Assembly (NCBI GenBank): GCA_029863645.1 | Contig: JAOTVA010000012.1 | Location: forward strand, 1 to 53,483 | Length of the DNA stretch: 53,483 bases | Direction of reading: 5' to 3' | From: Gemmatimonadota bacterium | GTDB lineage: Bacteria > Gemmatimonadota > Gemmatimonadetes > Longimicrobiales > Gaopeijiaceae | Shown here: positions 17,029 to 25,730 of the stretch, piece after piece | Numbering within the stretch: position 1 is the first letter of the stretch | How the letters are laid out: each line of letters opens with the position of its first letter | The notes under the pieces: generated by a model | Databases searched by the model: none | What the model was told of the DNA's origin: nothing | The model's input: the letters and a program-made list of their open reading frames with translations, nothing else | Made by a program: the position numbers and the translations under genes

Positions 17029-17583
17029 TTAACCGTCGCCATCCTCTGTCAGCAACGGATGGTCTGCGGTCGGATCATCCTGTGGTCCGTACGTAGCTTC
17101 GAACTTCTTCACGTAATGCCTGAACTTCGCCCGCCAAACTTCGACCGCGAACTTGAGGATCGCGCCACCCTCCAGCACGAGATCCAGGTTGTCGAGGCAC
17201 ATCTCCCAGCCGGCCGCATTGCGGGCCCCCCAGGAGGGATCTTCGATGGTCTCCGACAGGCGGAAGCGGCAGCCTGATCCGTCCGGCTCCAGCTCGAACT
17301 TCAGAACGTGTGCGCCCCATCGAAACTCGAGGAGCCGTGGCTCATCGACGGCCAGGACCTCACCTCGGAGCTCCTCCTCCGACAGTCCTTCGCCTTCGCC
17401 GTGTAGGAAAACGAACCGTAGCGCTGCACCAACGCTCCATCCTCCCTCTACAGCGGCCGGGAACCACTGCTGGAGCAGCTCGGGCTCGGTCACGACACGC
17501 CATACCTTCTCCGGAGGGTGATCGAGGCGTCGTTCTACCACAAGCGTGTATCTCGGCCCGTCTCGTTCGAGCGCAGCCTCCAT
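17029..17583 (-). CDS. SRPBCC / AHSA1-like domain protein
   Basis: The 184-residue protein begins with the family opening VVERRLDHPPEKVWRVVTEP, then ELLQQWFPA, a central strand-rich part (LRGEVLAVDEPRLLEFRWG) and a closing helix with AAGWEMCLDNLDLVLEGG. This is the AHSA1/SRPBCC fold, which binds hydrophobic ligands or assists Hsp90-like chaperones. The ligand is unknown. The start at 17583 is the only Met before the first strand. It stands between short opposing genes. Confidence 0.88.
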   Translation of the reverse strand: MEAALERDGPRYTLVVERRLDHPPEKVWRVVTEPELLQQWFPAAVEGGWSVGAALRFVFLHGEGEGLSEEELRGEVLAVDEPRLLEFRWGAHVLKFELEPDGSGCRFRLSETIEDPSWGARNAAGWEMCLDNLDLVLEGGAILKFAVEVWRAKFRHYVKKFEATYGPQDDPTADHPLLTEDGDG

Positions 17584-17753
17584 GACTCAGTCCTCCATAG
17601 ACGAAACAGTGTCTTCCACGTGAGCATATTGCTGCAGAGGCACGGACGCACTTGGACGTTGCCGAGGCTTGACGCTTCCTGGCCGCATCGCTCTCGTTGG
17701 CAAGGCCTCGCTGGTCGGTGCGGCGCGGGTCGGCCATCTCTGGCGAGCGTTGC

Positions 17754-18461
17754 ATGAACGCATCCAATCTCGAGATCCTGGCGTACGAAACCACGCCCCT
17801 TGGGGATCTATGCCTACGCCGCCGCGAGCTTCTCGCCCGGCCCGGCGTGGTGATCACCGAGATCACGCTTGACCACCAGCTCTTGATGAGCAGCCACAAC
17901 ACGGTGTCAGAGGAGGCCCTGGCGACCGAGTCGCTGGCGCACCACCCCGGGCGAGACCTCTCCGTGCTCGTGGCCGGGTTGGGTCTCGGCTACACGGCCC
18001 AAGCGGTGTTGCAGTCGGATCGTATAGCGCGGCTTACCGTGATCGAGCTGTTTCCTGCGGTCGTGAAGTTTCTGACGGAGGGGCTGGTGCCGCTTTCCGC
18101 GCGACTTCTGGCCGACCCCCGCTTCGAGGTCCGCGAGGGCGACGCGTACGCGATGATGGACGGACCGGCGGTAGAACGGTGGGACCTCATACTCATCGAT
18201 GTCGACCATGCTCCGGACGATCATCTCGGGACCAGCAACCAGGTGTTCTATACGCCCCCCGGCCTCGAACGCGCGAAACGACACCTTGCTCCAGGCGGGA
18301 TCTTGGCGATCTGGTCGTACGCCGAGAATTCTGAGTTCGTGGACGCGCTACGTGCCGCCTTCGATGTGGTCGAGGCCATCCCGGTGAAATACTTCAACGA
18401 TCTCGTCGACGAAGAGCACACGGACTGGCTCTTCGTGGCCCGGGACGGGCCGGCACGATGA
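17754..18461 (+). CDS. spermidine-synthase-like methyltransferase-fold protein
   Basis: The 235-residue protein has a Rossmann-type fold like polyamine synthases: an N-terminal beta part (LEILAYETTPLGDLCLRRRE), the nucleotide loop DLSVLVAGLGLGYTAQAVL, an acidic strand end VIELFPAVVKF, then GDAYAMMD, WDLILIDVDHAPDD and LAPGGILAIWSYAE. The GLGLGY loop and IDVDH match spermidine-synthase-like enzymes, though substrate residues cannot be assigned. The Met at 17754 fits the domain start. Its end overlaps the next gene by four bases (ATGA), suggesting translational coupling. Confidence 0.82.
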   Translation: MNASNLEILAYETTPLGDLCLRRRELLARPGVVITEITLDHQLLMSSHNTVSEEALATESLAHHPGRDLSVLVAGLGLGYTAQAVLQSDRIARLTVIELFPAVVKFLTEGLVPLSARLLADPRFEVREGDAYAMMDGPAVERWDLILIDVDHAPDDHLGTSNQVFYTPPGLERAKRHLAPGGILAIWSYAENSEFVDALRAAFDVVEAIPVKYFNDLVDEEHTDWLFVARDGPAR

Positions 18462-18733
18462 CTCGAGTGGGTCGGGCGGCCCGCAACGGGCGAGGCCGGT
18501 TCACCGATCGGGCCAAAGGCATCCTGGCCTTAGAAAGCATCGCGATTGGCATCTCGCTCGCTGCACCGGTAACGCCGAGCAGGACTGGATCGACATGGTC
18601 ACCTGCCGAGTTCTTCACCCCCGACCCAAACTATCTGCAAGATGTTCTCGCCTCGTTCGTTGCCGTAAACATCATCCTGTTGCTTCTTGGCACCGTGGCC
18701 TGGCTGGTCGCCAAGGTGGGCCGGTCGGGCTAG
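18458..18733 (+). CDS. small membrane protein
   Basis: A 91-residue product overlapping the previous gene by ATGA. It has a basic N-terminus, a weak hydrophobic segment (LESIAIGISLAAPV) and a strong C-terminal membrane helix (SFVAVNIILLLLGTVAWLVAK). No family recognised. The overlap with the spermidine-synthase-like gene suggests they are co-translated. Confidence 0.55.
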   Translation: MTRVGRAARNGRGRFTDRAKGILALESIAIGISLAAPVTPSRTGSTWSPAEFFTPDPNYLQDVLASFVAVNIILLLLGTVAWLVAKVGRSG

Positions 18734-18767
18734 GCGAGCCCCACCCCCACAACCTGGGACCGTGACA

Positions 18768-19334
18768 ATGACGGACGCCGATTCGCGGGTGACGATCCAC
18801 ATGGTAGCCAGCCTCGACGGCTTCATCGCTCGGAAGGACGGCAGCGTGGACTGGCTGGAGACCACGGACGAGTTCGCGGACGGGGAGACCCTGAGCCCCG
18901 AGTACGTCGAGGCGTTTCTCGCGACGATCGACTGCTACGTCATGGGGTCTCGCACCTACCAGACCGCATTGGATTTCGAGGTGAAGGGCTTCGGTTGGGC
19001 CTACGGCGACAAGCCCACCTTCGTCCTGACCACCCGTGACCTACCGAGGCCCAGGGATTCGATCCAGTTCTATTCCGGCGATCTCACCGAACTGGTGAAT
19101 GGGCAGCTGAAGCCAGCCTTCCGTAGCATCTGGTTCGTGGGAGGCGGAGCCGTCTCGGGTGAGTGTCTACGCCTCGGCTTGGCCGACGAGGTTCACTACT
19201 CGATCATGCCCGTTGTGATCGGCGACGGCATCCCCTTCTTCCAGGGGCTCGAGACGGACGTGGAGCTTCACCTGCTGGGGGTGAAGGCCTACAAGAGTGG
19301 CATGGTCGAGCTGCGCCATGAGGTTCGGAGGTAG
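18768..19334 (+). CDS. dihydrofolate-reductase-family protein (RibD C-terminal-like)
   Basis: The 188-residue protein opens with VTIHMVASLDGFIARKDGSV and WLETTDEF, continues with a central YVMGSRTYQTAL and PTFVLTTRDLPRP, and ends with WFVGGGAVSGECLRLGLADE and IMPVVIGDGIPFF. These are the motifs of the DHFR/RibD C-terminal superfamily, NADPH-dependent reductases. Members of this subgroup are usually annotated only as dihydrofolate reductase family, and the substrate is not known. The Met at 18768 precedes the first strand. The stop lies in a hairpin shared with the opposing gene. Confidence 0.88.
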   Translation: MTDADSRVTIHMVASLDGFIARKDGSVDWLETTDEFADGETLSPEYVEAFLATIDCYVMGSRTYQTALDFEVKGFGWAYGDKPTFVLTTRDLPRPRDSIQFYSGDLTELVNGQLKPAFRSIWFVGGGAVSGECLRLGLADEVHYSIMPVVIGDGIPFFQGLETDVELHLLGVKAYKSGMVELRHEVRR

Positions 19335-19354
19335 GGTCGGAAAGCGAGCCCTAC
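19332..19354. terminator. bidirectional hairpin over converging stop codons
   Basis: GTAGGGTCG and CGAGCCCTAC form a hairpin of about nine pairs with one bulged base and a GAAAG loop. It contains the stop codons of both converging genes. A run of T residues is weak on either side, so strength is uncertain. Confidence 0.5.
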
Positions 19355-19725
19355 TTCTTCGGCCTCTTCGTCGGTTTCGGCTTCAACGAAGTGACGTAGG
19401 CGTAGCTCTTCTTCAGATAAGGTTCGAGCAACGCGGTCTCCGGGAGCAGCGAGTCGGGCACGCGCACGTACTCCTTCATCACGGTCCCGTACGTCTCGAG
19501 TAGTGAGGTGTCGAAGTCCCGTATGAATGTTTCTCGATCGTCCTTACCGAGTCGGATACCGAGCTTTGCGTTGGTCGAGAACATCGTGAACATGTGACCA
19601 TTCACTGATGTGTACAGCAGGTTCTTCCCCTTCATGTCCACGTCCGGGTGCGTCGCGACAAGTCGGGCGTACCACTCCTTCTTCTCTTCCGACACCGGTG
19701 TCTTCTTCTTGGGCATCTTCGCCAC
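19351..19725 (-). CDS. TfoX N-terminal-like domain protein
   Basis: The 124-residue protein carries KEWYARLVATHPDVDMKGKN, LLYTSVNGHMFTMFS, KLGIRLGKDDRETFI and a closing YVRVPDSLLPE, resembling the TfoX/Sxy N-terminal or YjbR-like fold. Its ends are lysine-rich (MAKMPKKKTP and KPKPTKRPKK). In Proteobacteria TfoX links to competence, but stand-alone domains of this type are of unknown role. It starts 10 bases after the TonB receptor gene and is probably the last gene of that transcription unit. Confidence 0.75.
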   Translation of the reverse strand: MAKMPKKKTPVSEEKKEWYARLVATHPDVDMKGKNLLYTSVNGHMFTMFSTNAKLGIRLGKDDRETFIRDFDTSLLETYGTVMKEYVRVPDSLLPETALLEPYLKKSYAYVTSLKPKPTKRPKK

Positions 19726-19735
19726 TGCGCTGCTC

Positions 19736-22147
19736 CTATAGCCGCAGACGTACTCGGACCGTCGCCACCTGCGTCTCCAGAAAGTTCTCGTAGAGCGCGG
19801 TGAAGCCCTCCCCCTGCACGTCGGTTTGGACCGCGAAGTCGTTCAAGACGTCCGTGAAGGTGAACACAACCTCGGCGCGCTCGTCCATGAAGGGCCACGT
19901 CGCGGCCAGGTCGAGCGAGGAACGCGCGCGCTCCCTGCCTTGCGGCACGTCTCGCGCCGCGTAGTAGATGTAGCCGAGTCGGAGCTCGGCGGCTCCGGGG
20001 AGCCGGAATCGGTTGCTGAGCGTGAAGTCCCACGTGTCGTCCTTGGACGCCGCCAGCGAGAACGGACGCGGCGTCGGGAACAGGAGTGTGGTCTCGAGCG
20101 CGTCGATGTCGTTCACGAACCAATTCACGCTGCCCGAGACGTGCCATGGCGCGGCGAGGTCCTGATCGAAGACCAACTGGACGCCGGTCTGCTTGGAGTT
20201 GCCGGCGTTCTCGTAGATCCGGTTGACGATGTCGTAGCTGGGGTTGGAGCTGTCGATCGCCAAGATGCGTTGGAACGCATCCGTGATGTCGCGATGGTAG
20301 GCCGACGCGCTGGCCGAGCCTGTCTCCCAAGACCTCGCGAGTCCTAGCTCGAATACGTTGGTGAGCTGGGGCCGCAGGTAGGGGTTTCCCACCTTGAGTA
20401 GCTCCGGGTCGTCGTACTTCGGAAAGATGCGGAGCTCGGGCTCGCCTGGCCGGTCGATGCGGCGGTTGTAGGCCGCCACGAGTCGGTTCGAGCCGCCGAG
20501 CGTGTAGGTGAACCGCACGTTGGGAAAGAGCTCGAAGTAGTCGTATGCGTCGCCGCTCGGGTAGTAGATGTTCTCCGCGGGAATGGTGTAAGAGACGTTC
20601 GTTTGCTCGGCGCGCACACCGGCCTCGAGCGTATAGGACGGCCTCGCCCTCACGAGGTTCACATAAGCCGCGAAGAGGTCCTCGTCCCAGTCCGACGCGT
20701 CGCCCAATCCGTCGTAGATCACGCTCTGTGTGCCGCGGTTGACCGTGTACGTAATGGGCAGCCAGCGCGTCTGTAGCTTACCGCCCACCTCGATCCGGCC
20801 ACTGGCGAGCGGCCGCGTGTAGTCGATGCTCAGCGGCAGCGTGTTTTCGACGGCCTCCAGGTGTGTCATGTCGGTGCCCACCCGAACCGTCGACTCTTCG
20901 TTCAGGAAGTACGACTCGTTCTCCCAGCCGCGTGTGTACTGGAGGTTCACGTCGAGCTCGTGGCCGGGGGTCGAGAACTGGTACCGCCAGTTGAGCGATG
21001 CGTTCGCGAACCCGGTTTCCTCCTTCTCCGTCCAGAACCAGTAGCGCTCGCGCTGACCCGTCGACTCGAGGATGAACGGGACCTGCGCACGGTCCGTGTG
21101 GTTCTCGACGTCGTAAATGCCCGAGACGGTCAGCGTGTTCGCGTCGTCCGGAAGCAGGTCCGAGCCCGCCCTGACGATGTAGTGTGTCTGCTCACGGTTC
21201 TCCGGCACTTGCGAGTAGATGACACGGCCGTCGTCGTAGAAGCGCGTCGTGAACTCGTTGTTCGGCAGGTCGTCTTGGCGGACGTACTCGACCTGGGCGA
21301 AGGTCCGCACACGCGGGGTGTTGTAGTTCAGCGCCAGGCTGGGGCCGATCTTGTCGTTTCTGGAGAAACTCCCGAGCTCGGTGGGGAGGTCGGGCCGCTG
21401 CTTGGTGAACTGGCCGACGCCGAACGAGAGGCCCACGTCGGCTGAGAGACCGAGCGAGCGCTCCTCCTCGTAGATGACGTTGATGATGCCGGCCATGCCA
21501 GCGGCGTCGAAGCTCGCGGACGGGTTGTAGATGATCTCGATGGCGGCCACGTTCGCGGCCGAGACATTGTCGAGGCCGCGCTGACTCCCGAACCCGGTCA
21601 GGCTCGACTGTCGGCCGTCAATGAGGATTGCGACCTGATCGCTGCCGCGGAGAGATACCTGCCCATCTTGGTCGACCGTCACCCCCGGCAGGCTCCGCAG
21701 CGCATCGAGTACGGATCCGGTCGCCTGGGCCGGGCCGTCACCGAGTTGGAAGACCTGTGTGTCGATCCCCGCGGCGCGCACCGCGTCCACAGTCACGGTT
21801 ACCTCTTCGAGGTCGCCCAAGCGCCTTAAGCGTACTTCTCCGAGGTCGTACGACGGGTTGATCTCGGAGACGAGGAGGTCGAGCTCCTCGGGGAAGAAGC
21901 CCGGAAACGACGTGTGCACCGTATAACGACCGGGAGCCAGCCCCAGAACGAAGAACCGGCCGTCCTCGCGGGTGAGCGTTCCGGACAGCGTGTCTCCCGA
22001 CTCGGTACGTTCGATCACCACTGCGGTCAGCGGCAGTGGCCTGCCGTCGGCATCGTCGAGCACGCGGCCGGAAATGGACGCGCCGCTTTGAGCCAGTGCG
22101 GCGGTGGGCAGCAGCAGGAGGGCGAGAATCGAACTGAAACGCAACAT
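19736..22147 (-). CDS. TonB-dependent receptor-like outer membrane protein
   Basis: The 803-residue protein has a signal peptide (to about 19, LPTAALAQSG) and a carboxypeptidase-regulatory-like domain (about 24-105, ISGRVLDDADGRPLPLTAVV to RYTVHTSFPGFFPEELDLLV). A plug domain follows (about 120-215, GSVLDALRSLPGVTVDQDG, VAILIDGRQSS, IEIIYNPSASFDAAGMAGII), then a long beta barrel to the C-terminus. This is the architecture of the outer membrane beta-barrel family (PF14905-like) found in TonB-type receptors. It begins 80 bases after the end of the PAL-like gene on the same strand, so it may import or export the substrate or product of that module; this is inference from position only. Confidence 0.93.
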   Translation of the reverse strand: MLRFSSILALLLLPTAALAQSGASISGRVLDDADGRPLPLTAVVIERTESGDTLSGTLTREDGRFFVLGLAPGRYTVHTSFPGFFPEELDLLVSEINPSYDLGEVRLRRLGDLEEVTVTVDAVRAAGIDTQVFQLGDGPAQATGSVLDALRSLPGVTVDQDGQVSLRGSDQVAILIDGRQSSLTGFGSQRGLDNVSAANVAAIEIIYNPSASFDAAGMAGIINVIYEEERSLGLSADVGLSFGVGQFTKQRPDLPTELGSFSRNDKIGPSLALNYNTPRVRTFAQVEYVRQDDLPNNEFTTRFYDDGRVIYSQVPENREQTHYIVRAGSDLLPDDANTLTVSGIYDVENHTDRAQVPFILESTGQRERYWFWTEKEETGFANASLNWRYQFSTPGHELDVNLQYTRGWENESYFLNEESTVRVGTDMTHLEAVENTLPLSIDYTRPLASGRIEVGGKLQTRWLPITYTVNRGTQSVIYDGLGDASDWDEDLFAAYVNLVRARPSYTLEAGVRAEQTNVSYTIPAENIYYPSGDAYDYFELFPNVRFTYTLGGSNRLVAAYNRRIDRPGEPELRIFPKYDDPELLKVGNPYLRPQLTNVFELGLARSWETGSASASAYHRDITDAFQRILAIDSSNPSYDIVNRIYENAGNSKQTGVQLVFDQDLAAPWHVSGSVNWFVNDIDALETTLLFPTPRPFSLAASKDDTWDFTLSNRFRLPGAAELRLGYIYYAARDVPQGRERARSSLDLAATWPFMDERAEVVFTFTDVLNDFAVQTDVQGEGFTALYENFLETQVATVRVRLRL

Positions 22148-22227
22148 GCAGTGACTCCGGTCGGTGCAGCGAGTGCCCCCTACAGACCGACCAGCGCCGT
22201 CAATCGTTAGGGTCGGTCCCGTCGCCC

Positions 22228-23361
22228 CTAGCGTCTCCTCCCACTGAGCGGAACCGACTGCTCGATGAGCAGCTCCGGATTCGCGCCGGGCCGCGGCACG
22301 AACTTCTGCGTGCGGCCCAGCAGGTTGTCCGAGCCGTACCAGCTTCCTTCCGCATCGACGGCCATCTCGTGCACCTCACCGAAGCGGTGCGGGCCCGAGT
22401 CGAGCATCCACGAGTACAGGCGATCGCCGTTGGTGTTGAACTTCACCATCTGCGGCGGCTGGTTGTCGGCTACCCACACGTCCTGGTCGGCCGTGATGAA
22501 GACGTCGTTGGGGAAGCTGAGGCCGTCCCACGTGTCCAGGTGGTTGCCGTTCGAATTGTAGACCTGCACCCGGTCGTTGTTACGGTCCGCGACGTAGACC
22601 CGGCCTGCGGCATCGGTAGCGACCGCGTGGACGCCGTTCAGCTGGCTGGGACCGTCTCCGCGGGTGCCCCACGAGGTCACGAACCGACCCAGCGAGTCGA
22701 ACTTGACCACACGGGAGTTCGTGATGCCGTCCGCGACCAGGACTGACCCGTCCCGGAGGAAGGCCACGTCCTGTGGGAGTCCGAAGTGGTTCTCGTCGTC
22801 GCCTTCCACGAAGGCCTCGCCGAACTCCATGAGCAGGCGCTGGCCGTCGTTCGAGAAGACGTGGATCTGGTGGCGACGCTCGTTGACGACCCACACCCGG
22901 CGCTCCGGATCGTACGGGCTGATGCGAATCTTGTGCGGGCCGTTCGTGCCCACGAAGAGACTGTCCCACTGAGGCCAGGTCTCGATGAGCTGCCCGCGGC
23001 TGTTGACGATGAAGATGCAGTTGCGGAAGACGGGGGTCGCCCGCAGCGCCGAGATGTCGATGGAGCCGACGAAGTCCTCGAACTCCGAGGGCAGGGGTTT
23101 CGGCAGCTCGATCTCACCGCGCTGCACGACGAAGATCCGCTCCAGGCTCTCGACGAAGACCCCTGGATTCGATCCCCAAGCGAAGCCGGATTGGGCAAAC
23201 GGCTGCATCCACCGCTCGACGGCCATGTACGGATCGGGCCCAGGCTGTTGGGCGGTCGCACGGTCGGCGACCCCGCTGGACAGGAGGGCGAGCGTGACTG
23301 CGGTCAGGAGGGCGTGTCGCATGACGGTCATGGGCTTGGGTGGTTCGTTCGGGGTCCTCAT
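22228..23361 (-). CDS. secreted PAL-like NHL beta-propeller (peptidyl-alpha-hydroxyglycine lyase-like)
   Basis: The 377-residue protein has an N-terminal signal (ALLTAVTLALLSSGVA) and a six-bladed NHL propeller. Set against the lyase half of rat PAM as I recall it, it keeps Arg81 (FVVQRGE; rat R533), His143 (NGPHKIRI; H585), His245 (NGVHAVATD; H690), Arg260 (VADRNNDR; R706) and His331 (EVHEMAVD; H786), thus all three zinc ligands. The NHFGLPQDVAF and DGITNSRVVKF stretches are also close. The residue equal to catalytic Tyr654 is Ile213. The start codon overlaps the upstream stop by ATGA. In PAM this domain cleaves alpha-hydroxyglycine to an amide plus glyoxylate; the reaction here is inferred and the Tyr change calls for caution. 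Confidence 0.85.
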   Translation of the reverse strand: MRTPNEPPKPMTVMRHALLTAVTLALLSSGVADRATAQQPGPDPYMAVERWMQPFAQSGFAWGSNPGVFVESLERIFVVQRGEIELPKPLPSEFEDFVGSIDISALRATPVFRNCIFIVNSRGQLIETWPQWDSLFVGTNGPHKIRISPYDPERRVWVVNERRHQIHVFSNDGQRLLMEFGEAFVEGDDENHFGLPQDVAFLRDGSVLVADGITNSRVVKFDSLGRFVTSWGTRGDGPSQLNGVHAVATDAAGRVYVADRNNDRVQVYNSNGNHLDTWDGLSFPNDVFITADQDVWVADNQPPQMVKFNTNGDRLYSWMLDSGPHRFGEVHEMAVDAEGSWYGSDNLLGRTQKFVPRPGANPELLIEQSVPLSGRRR

Positions 23362-24383
23362 CGGCCGCGCTCGTACCTCACAAGCATCTCACCGGGGACA
23401 TGGGCGCCGTAGACGTTGCCCGCACGGTCTGCCGCAACGAACTCCGCCTCGCTGGGAATGAACGTCGTTACGCGACCCGTCTTGAGGTCTCCGATACGGA
23501 TGCCGCGCACCCAACCGTCCGGGCGTCGCTCGCCGTACCACGCGGGCAGGGCCGTCGTCTGCGTGTCCGTCACGTAGATGAGGTCGTTGGCATCGATGAA
23601 GATGTTGCTCGGTGGACCGAAGTGAGTCCACTGCTCCAAGAAGCTACCGCGACGGTCGAAGATCTGGATGCGGATGTTGCGTCGGTCGCCGACGAAGATC
23701 CGTCCGCGCGAGTCCATGGCGATGGCGTGCGGATCGGACATCTCGCCCGCCGCGGGTCCGGGGCCGCTCGTGCCCCACTCGCCGACGTAACGACCGGACG
23801 CGTCGAAGCGAACGACGCGGTTGTTGCCGCCGGCCCCGTGGCCGTCCAACACGTAGATGTCGCCGTCGGGAGCCACGAGCACGTCCGCCGGGGCGTTGAA
23901 CCTGTCCTGGTCCTCAGGTCCACCCGTAGTACCGGCGATGCCGAGGGTCATGAGGACTCGCCCGGTCGGGCTGAGCTTGAAGACCTGCTGTCCCTTGCCT
24001 TGCCGGGCCGCCTGCTCGGCCAGAGCGCCGGTCGGGCCGTCCGCGACCCATACGTTGCCTGTACCGTCGACGAAGAATCCGTGTGGCCACGCGAAAAGGC
24101 CCGCCCCGAAGCTGGCGACCAGGTTGCCGCTCAGGTCGAACTTCAGCACGGGGTCGAGCGGTGAGCCGAGGCAGCTGTTGGCGCCACATCGGTCCAGCAC
24201 CCACATGTGCCTGCCGTCGGGGTCGGGATACACGCCCGTGACGGCGCCCCATGTGCGGGCGTTCGGCAGCTTGGCCCAGTCCTCGACGGCCTGGAAGTCG
24301 CCGACGGGCTGCGCGGCGACCGCTGGTCCCATGGCGCCGCTGGCCGCCAGCAGGACGGCCAGCTCGAGCGTCCGAAGCGCTAT
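23358..24383 (-). CDS. second PAL-like NHL beta-propeller, secreted
   Basis: The protein opens with a signal-like segment (ALRTLELAVLLAASGAMG, ending AVAAQP) and continues as an NHL propeller related to its downstream neighbour. Two of the three PAL zinc histidines are present (AWPHGFFVD and SDPHAIAMD), as is the Arg of VGDRRNIR, but at the third His position the sequence reads SEAEFVAAD, with Glu. The start is unclear: the signal begins right at the upstream stop, where no ATG, GTG or TTG exists in frame. The nearest upstream start is a GTG at 24524, inside the previous gene, and the next internal ATG at 24332 would lose the signal. It overlaps the next gene by ATGA. Confidence 0.8.
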   Translation of the reverse strand: MALRTLELAVLLAASGAMGPAVAAQPVGDFQAVEDWAKLPNARTWGAVTGVYPDPDGRHMWVLDRCGANSCLGSPLDPVLKFDLSGNLVASFGAGLFAWPHGFFVDGTGNVWVADGPTGALAEQAARQGKGQQVFKLSPTGRVLMTLGIAGTTGGPEDQDRFNAPADVLVAPDGDIYVLDGHGAGGNNRVVRFDASGRYVGEWGTSGPGPAAGEMSDPHAIAMDSRGRIFVGDRRNIRIQIFDRRGSFLEQWTHFGPPSNIFIDANDLIYVTDTQTTALPAWYGERRPDGWVRGIRIGDLKTGRVTTFIPSEAEFVAADRAGNVYGAHVPGEMLVRYERGR

Positions 24384-25687
24384 CGGCCGTTCCCGTCTAG
24401 CTGCGAGACGAGCTTGGCCTGCCGCTCTGCGACCCGGCGATCGAAGTCCTCCTGGTCGAGCTCGGTAATGCCGACCCAGGCGTGCGACATCTCGTCGACA
24501 CCCCGTCGACCGAACACGACCCACTGCTCGGGATCGGGATTGAGCGGGTTGGCCGCGCTGTTGTCGAACACCGACGTGAAGAGCAACACGGAACCTCGCG
24601 GCAGCAGTGGCTTCGCCTCCGGCGCGAACTGGTACGAGATCTGCCAGTTGTGCTTGTAGTTGCCGACCTTGCTCAGAACCTCGCGGCGCCCGTCCGGATA
24701 GATGGCCTCCATCGACATCTCTTTCCCGCGCATGTGCATGTGCGGACGGAAGCTGTTGACCAATGTCGGCTCGTCGATGACGTGCACGCCCTGAATCACC
24801 TGTTGGCCGCCCGGCGGAATCAGGATGTCGCCGCCCCGCGGCATACCGCCCATGCGGTCGACCCGGAGCAGCACCTCGCCCCGCGTCTCGAGCTCAGGCT
24901 CCTGGCCTTCCGGATAGAACCAGAGTCCGACCTCGACCACGTCCTGTGGGGCCGCCGTCCCGACGGGGAAGTAGTGCAGATTCCACTCGACTTCACCCTC
25001 GCCCGCGGGCCAACGCATGCCGATGTCCTGCGGGAACGTCTCCCACCGCTTGCCGACGCCATAGTGAGCGAATGCTACCGGACCGTCCGGCGTCCTCAGC
25101 GTGGCGTGGCCATGGTGAACCACGTTGAGCCCCAACGGGAACGAGGGCTTGAACTCATACGCGCTGATCCACCGCTCCTCGGCTAGGCCCTCGAAAGGAA
25201 TACTCGGGCCCCACCACTGATCCTGCCCGTTCGCGATGACGTCATAGGGTGAAGACCGGACGATCAGGTCCGGCGGACGTCCGAATGCCTCCTCCAACTC
25301 CCACGCGTCACCCTCGGCAAGCCTGGGGAGCGGAGGCAGGTCGGCCGGGTTGCCTTCAGGTGCGCCGGCGTCGACCCACTGGACGATCGTCTCGATCTCG
25401 GCGTCCGACAGCGACGCTTCGTTCTCGAACTGCTGGATGCCCACGGTCTGGTCGACGTGCCAGGGAGGCATGAGTCGCTGTTCGACCCGAGACTTGATGC
25501 GCTGTGCGTACCGGCGAGCGGTCTGGTAGTCGAGCAGGGACATGGGAGCGAACGAGTTCGTGCGGTGACACTCGACGCAGTTCTCGAAGAAGATCGGGGC
25601 GACGTCCCGCGCGAACGTCACTTGCTGGGCCTCGAGACCGGTCGTCGCTGCAGTTGCTGCCAAGAGTGCTACGCCGAGTTTCATCAT
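24380..25687 (-). CDS. PHM-like copper monooxygenase with N-terminal c-type heme domain
   Basis: The 435-residue secreted protein (signal to about 20) has a short cytochrome c-like domain with CVECH (37-41) and a candidate axial Met in LMPPWH (Met73), followed by two copper-type-II monooxygenase domains. Ligands of both copper sites of peptidylglycine monooxygenase can be placed: His191-His192 (VVHHGHA) and His238 (NLHYF) for CuH; His316, His318 (RPHMHMRG) and Met400 (VDEMSHAW) for CuM. The ATG at 25687 follows GGGGAGG at good spacing. In PHM, ascorbate supplies electrons; the fused heme may do that here (inference). It lies between a YEGW protein and two PAL-like propellers, all same strand. 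Confidence 0.9.
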   Translation of the reverse strand: MMKLGVALLAATAATTGLEAQQVTFARDVAPIFFENCVECHRTNSFAPMSLLDYQTARRYAQRIKSRVEQRLMPPWHVDQTVGIQQFENEASLSDAEIETIVQWVDAGAPEGNPADLPPLPRLAEGDAWELEEAFGRPPDLIVRSSPYDVIANGQDQWWGPSIPFEGLAEERWISAYEFKPSFPLGLNVVHHGHATLRTPDGPVAFAHYGVGKRWETFPQDIGMRWPAGEGEVEWNLHYFPVGTAAPQDVVEVGLWFYPEGQEPELETRGEVLLRVDRMGGMPRGGDILIPPGGQQVIQGVHVIDEPTLVNSFRPHMHMRGKEMSMEAIYPDGRREVLSKVGNYKHNWQISYQFAPEAKPLLPRGSVLLFTSVFDNSAANPLNPDPEQWVVFGRRGVDEMSHAWVGITELDQEDFDRRVAERQAKLVSQLDGNGR

Positions 25688-25703
25688 GTCCATCCTCCCC
25701 GAT

Positions 25704-25727
25704 CCAATTGGGATAGGCAAGTGCGCC
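25704..25727 (-). promoter_or_regulatory. 24-nt shared element, copy A
   Basis: On the minus strand this reads GGCGCAC-N4-CTATCCCAATTGG and includes the palindrome CCAATTGG. The same 20 fixed positions with the same 4-base gap occur at 38294-38317 upstream of the fadJ-type gene. Here it fills most of the 43-base gap between the YEGW gene and the PHM-like gene, ending 16 bases before the latter's ATG. Confidence 0.5.
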
Positions 25728-25730
25728 GCG

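Noticed and set aside
16833-17096. Plus-strand open frame rich in Met, Thr and Lys
   Set aside because: It is the shadow of the minus-strand 48-residue membrane protein, which has a ribosome binding site and a sensible hydrophobic profile.
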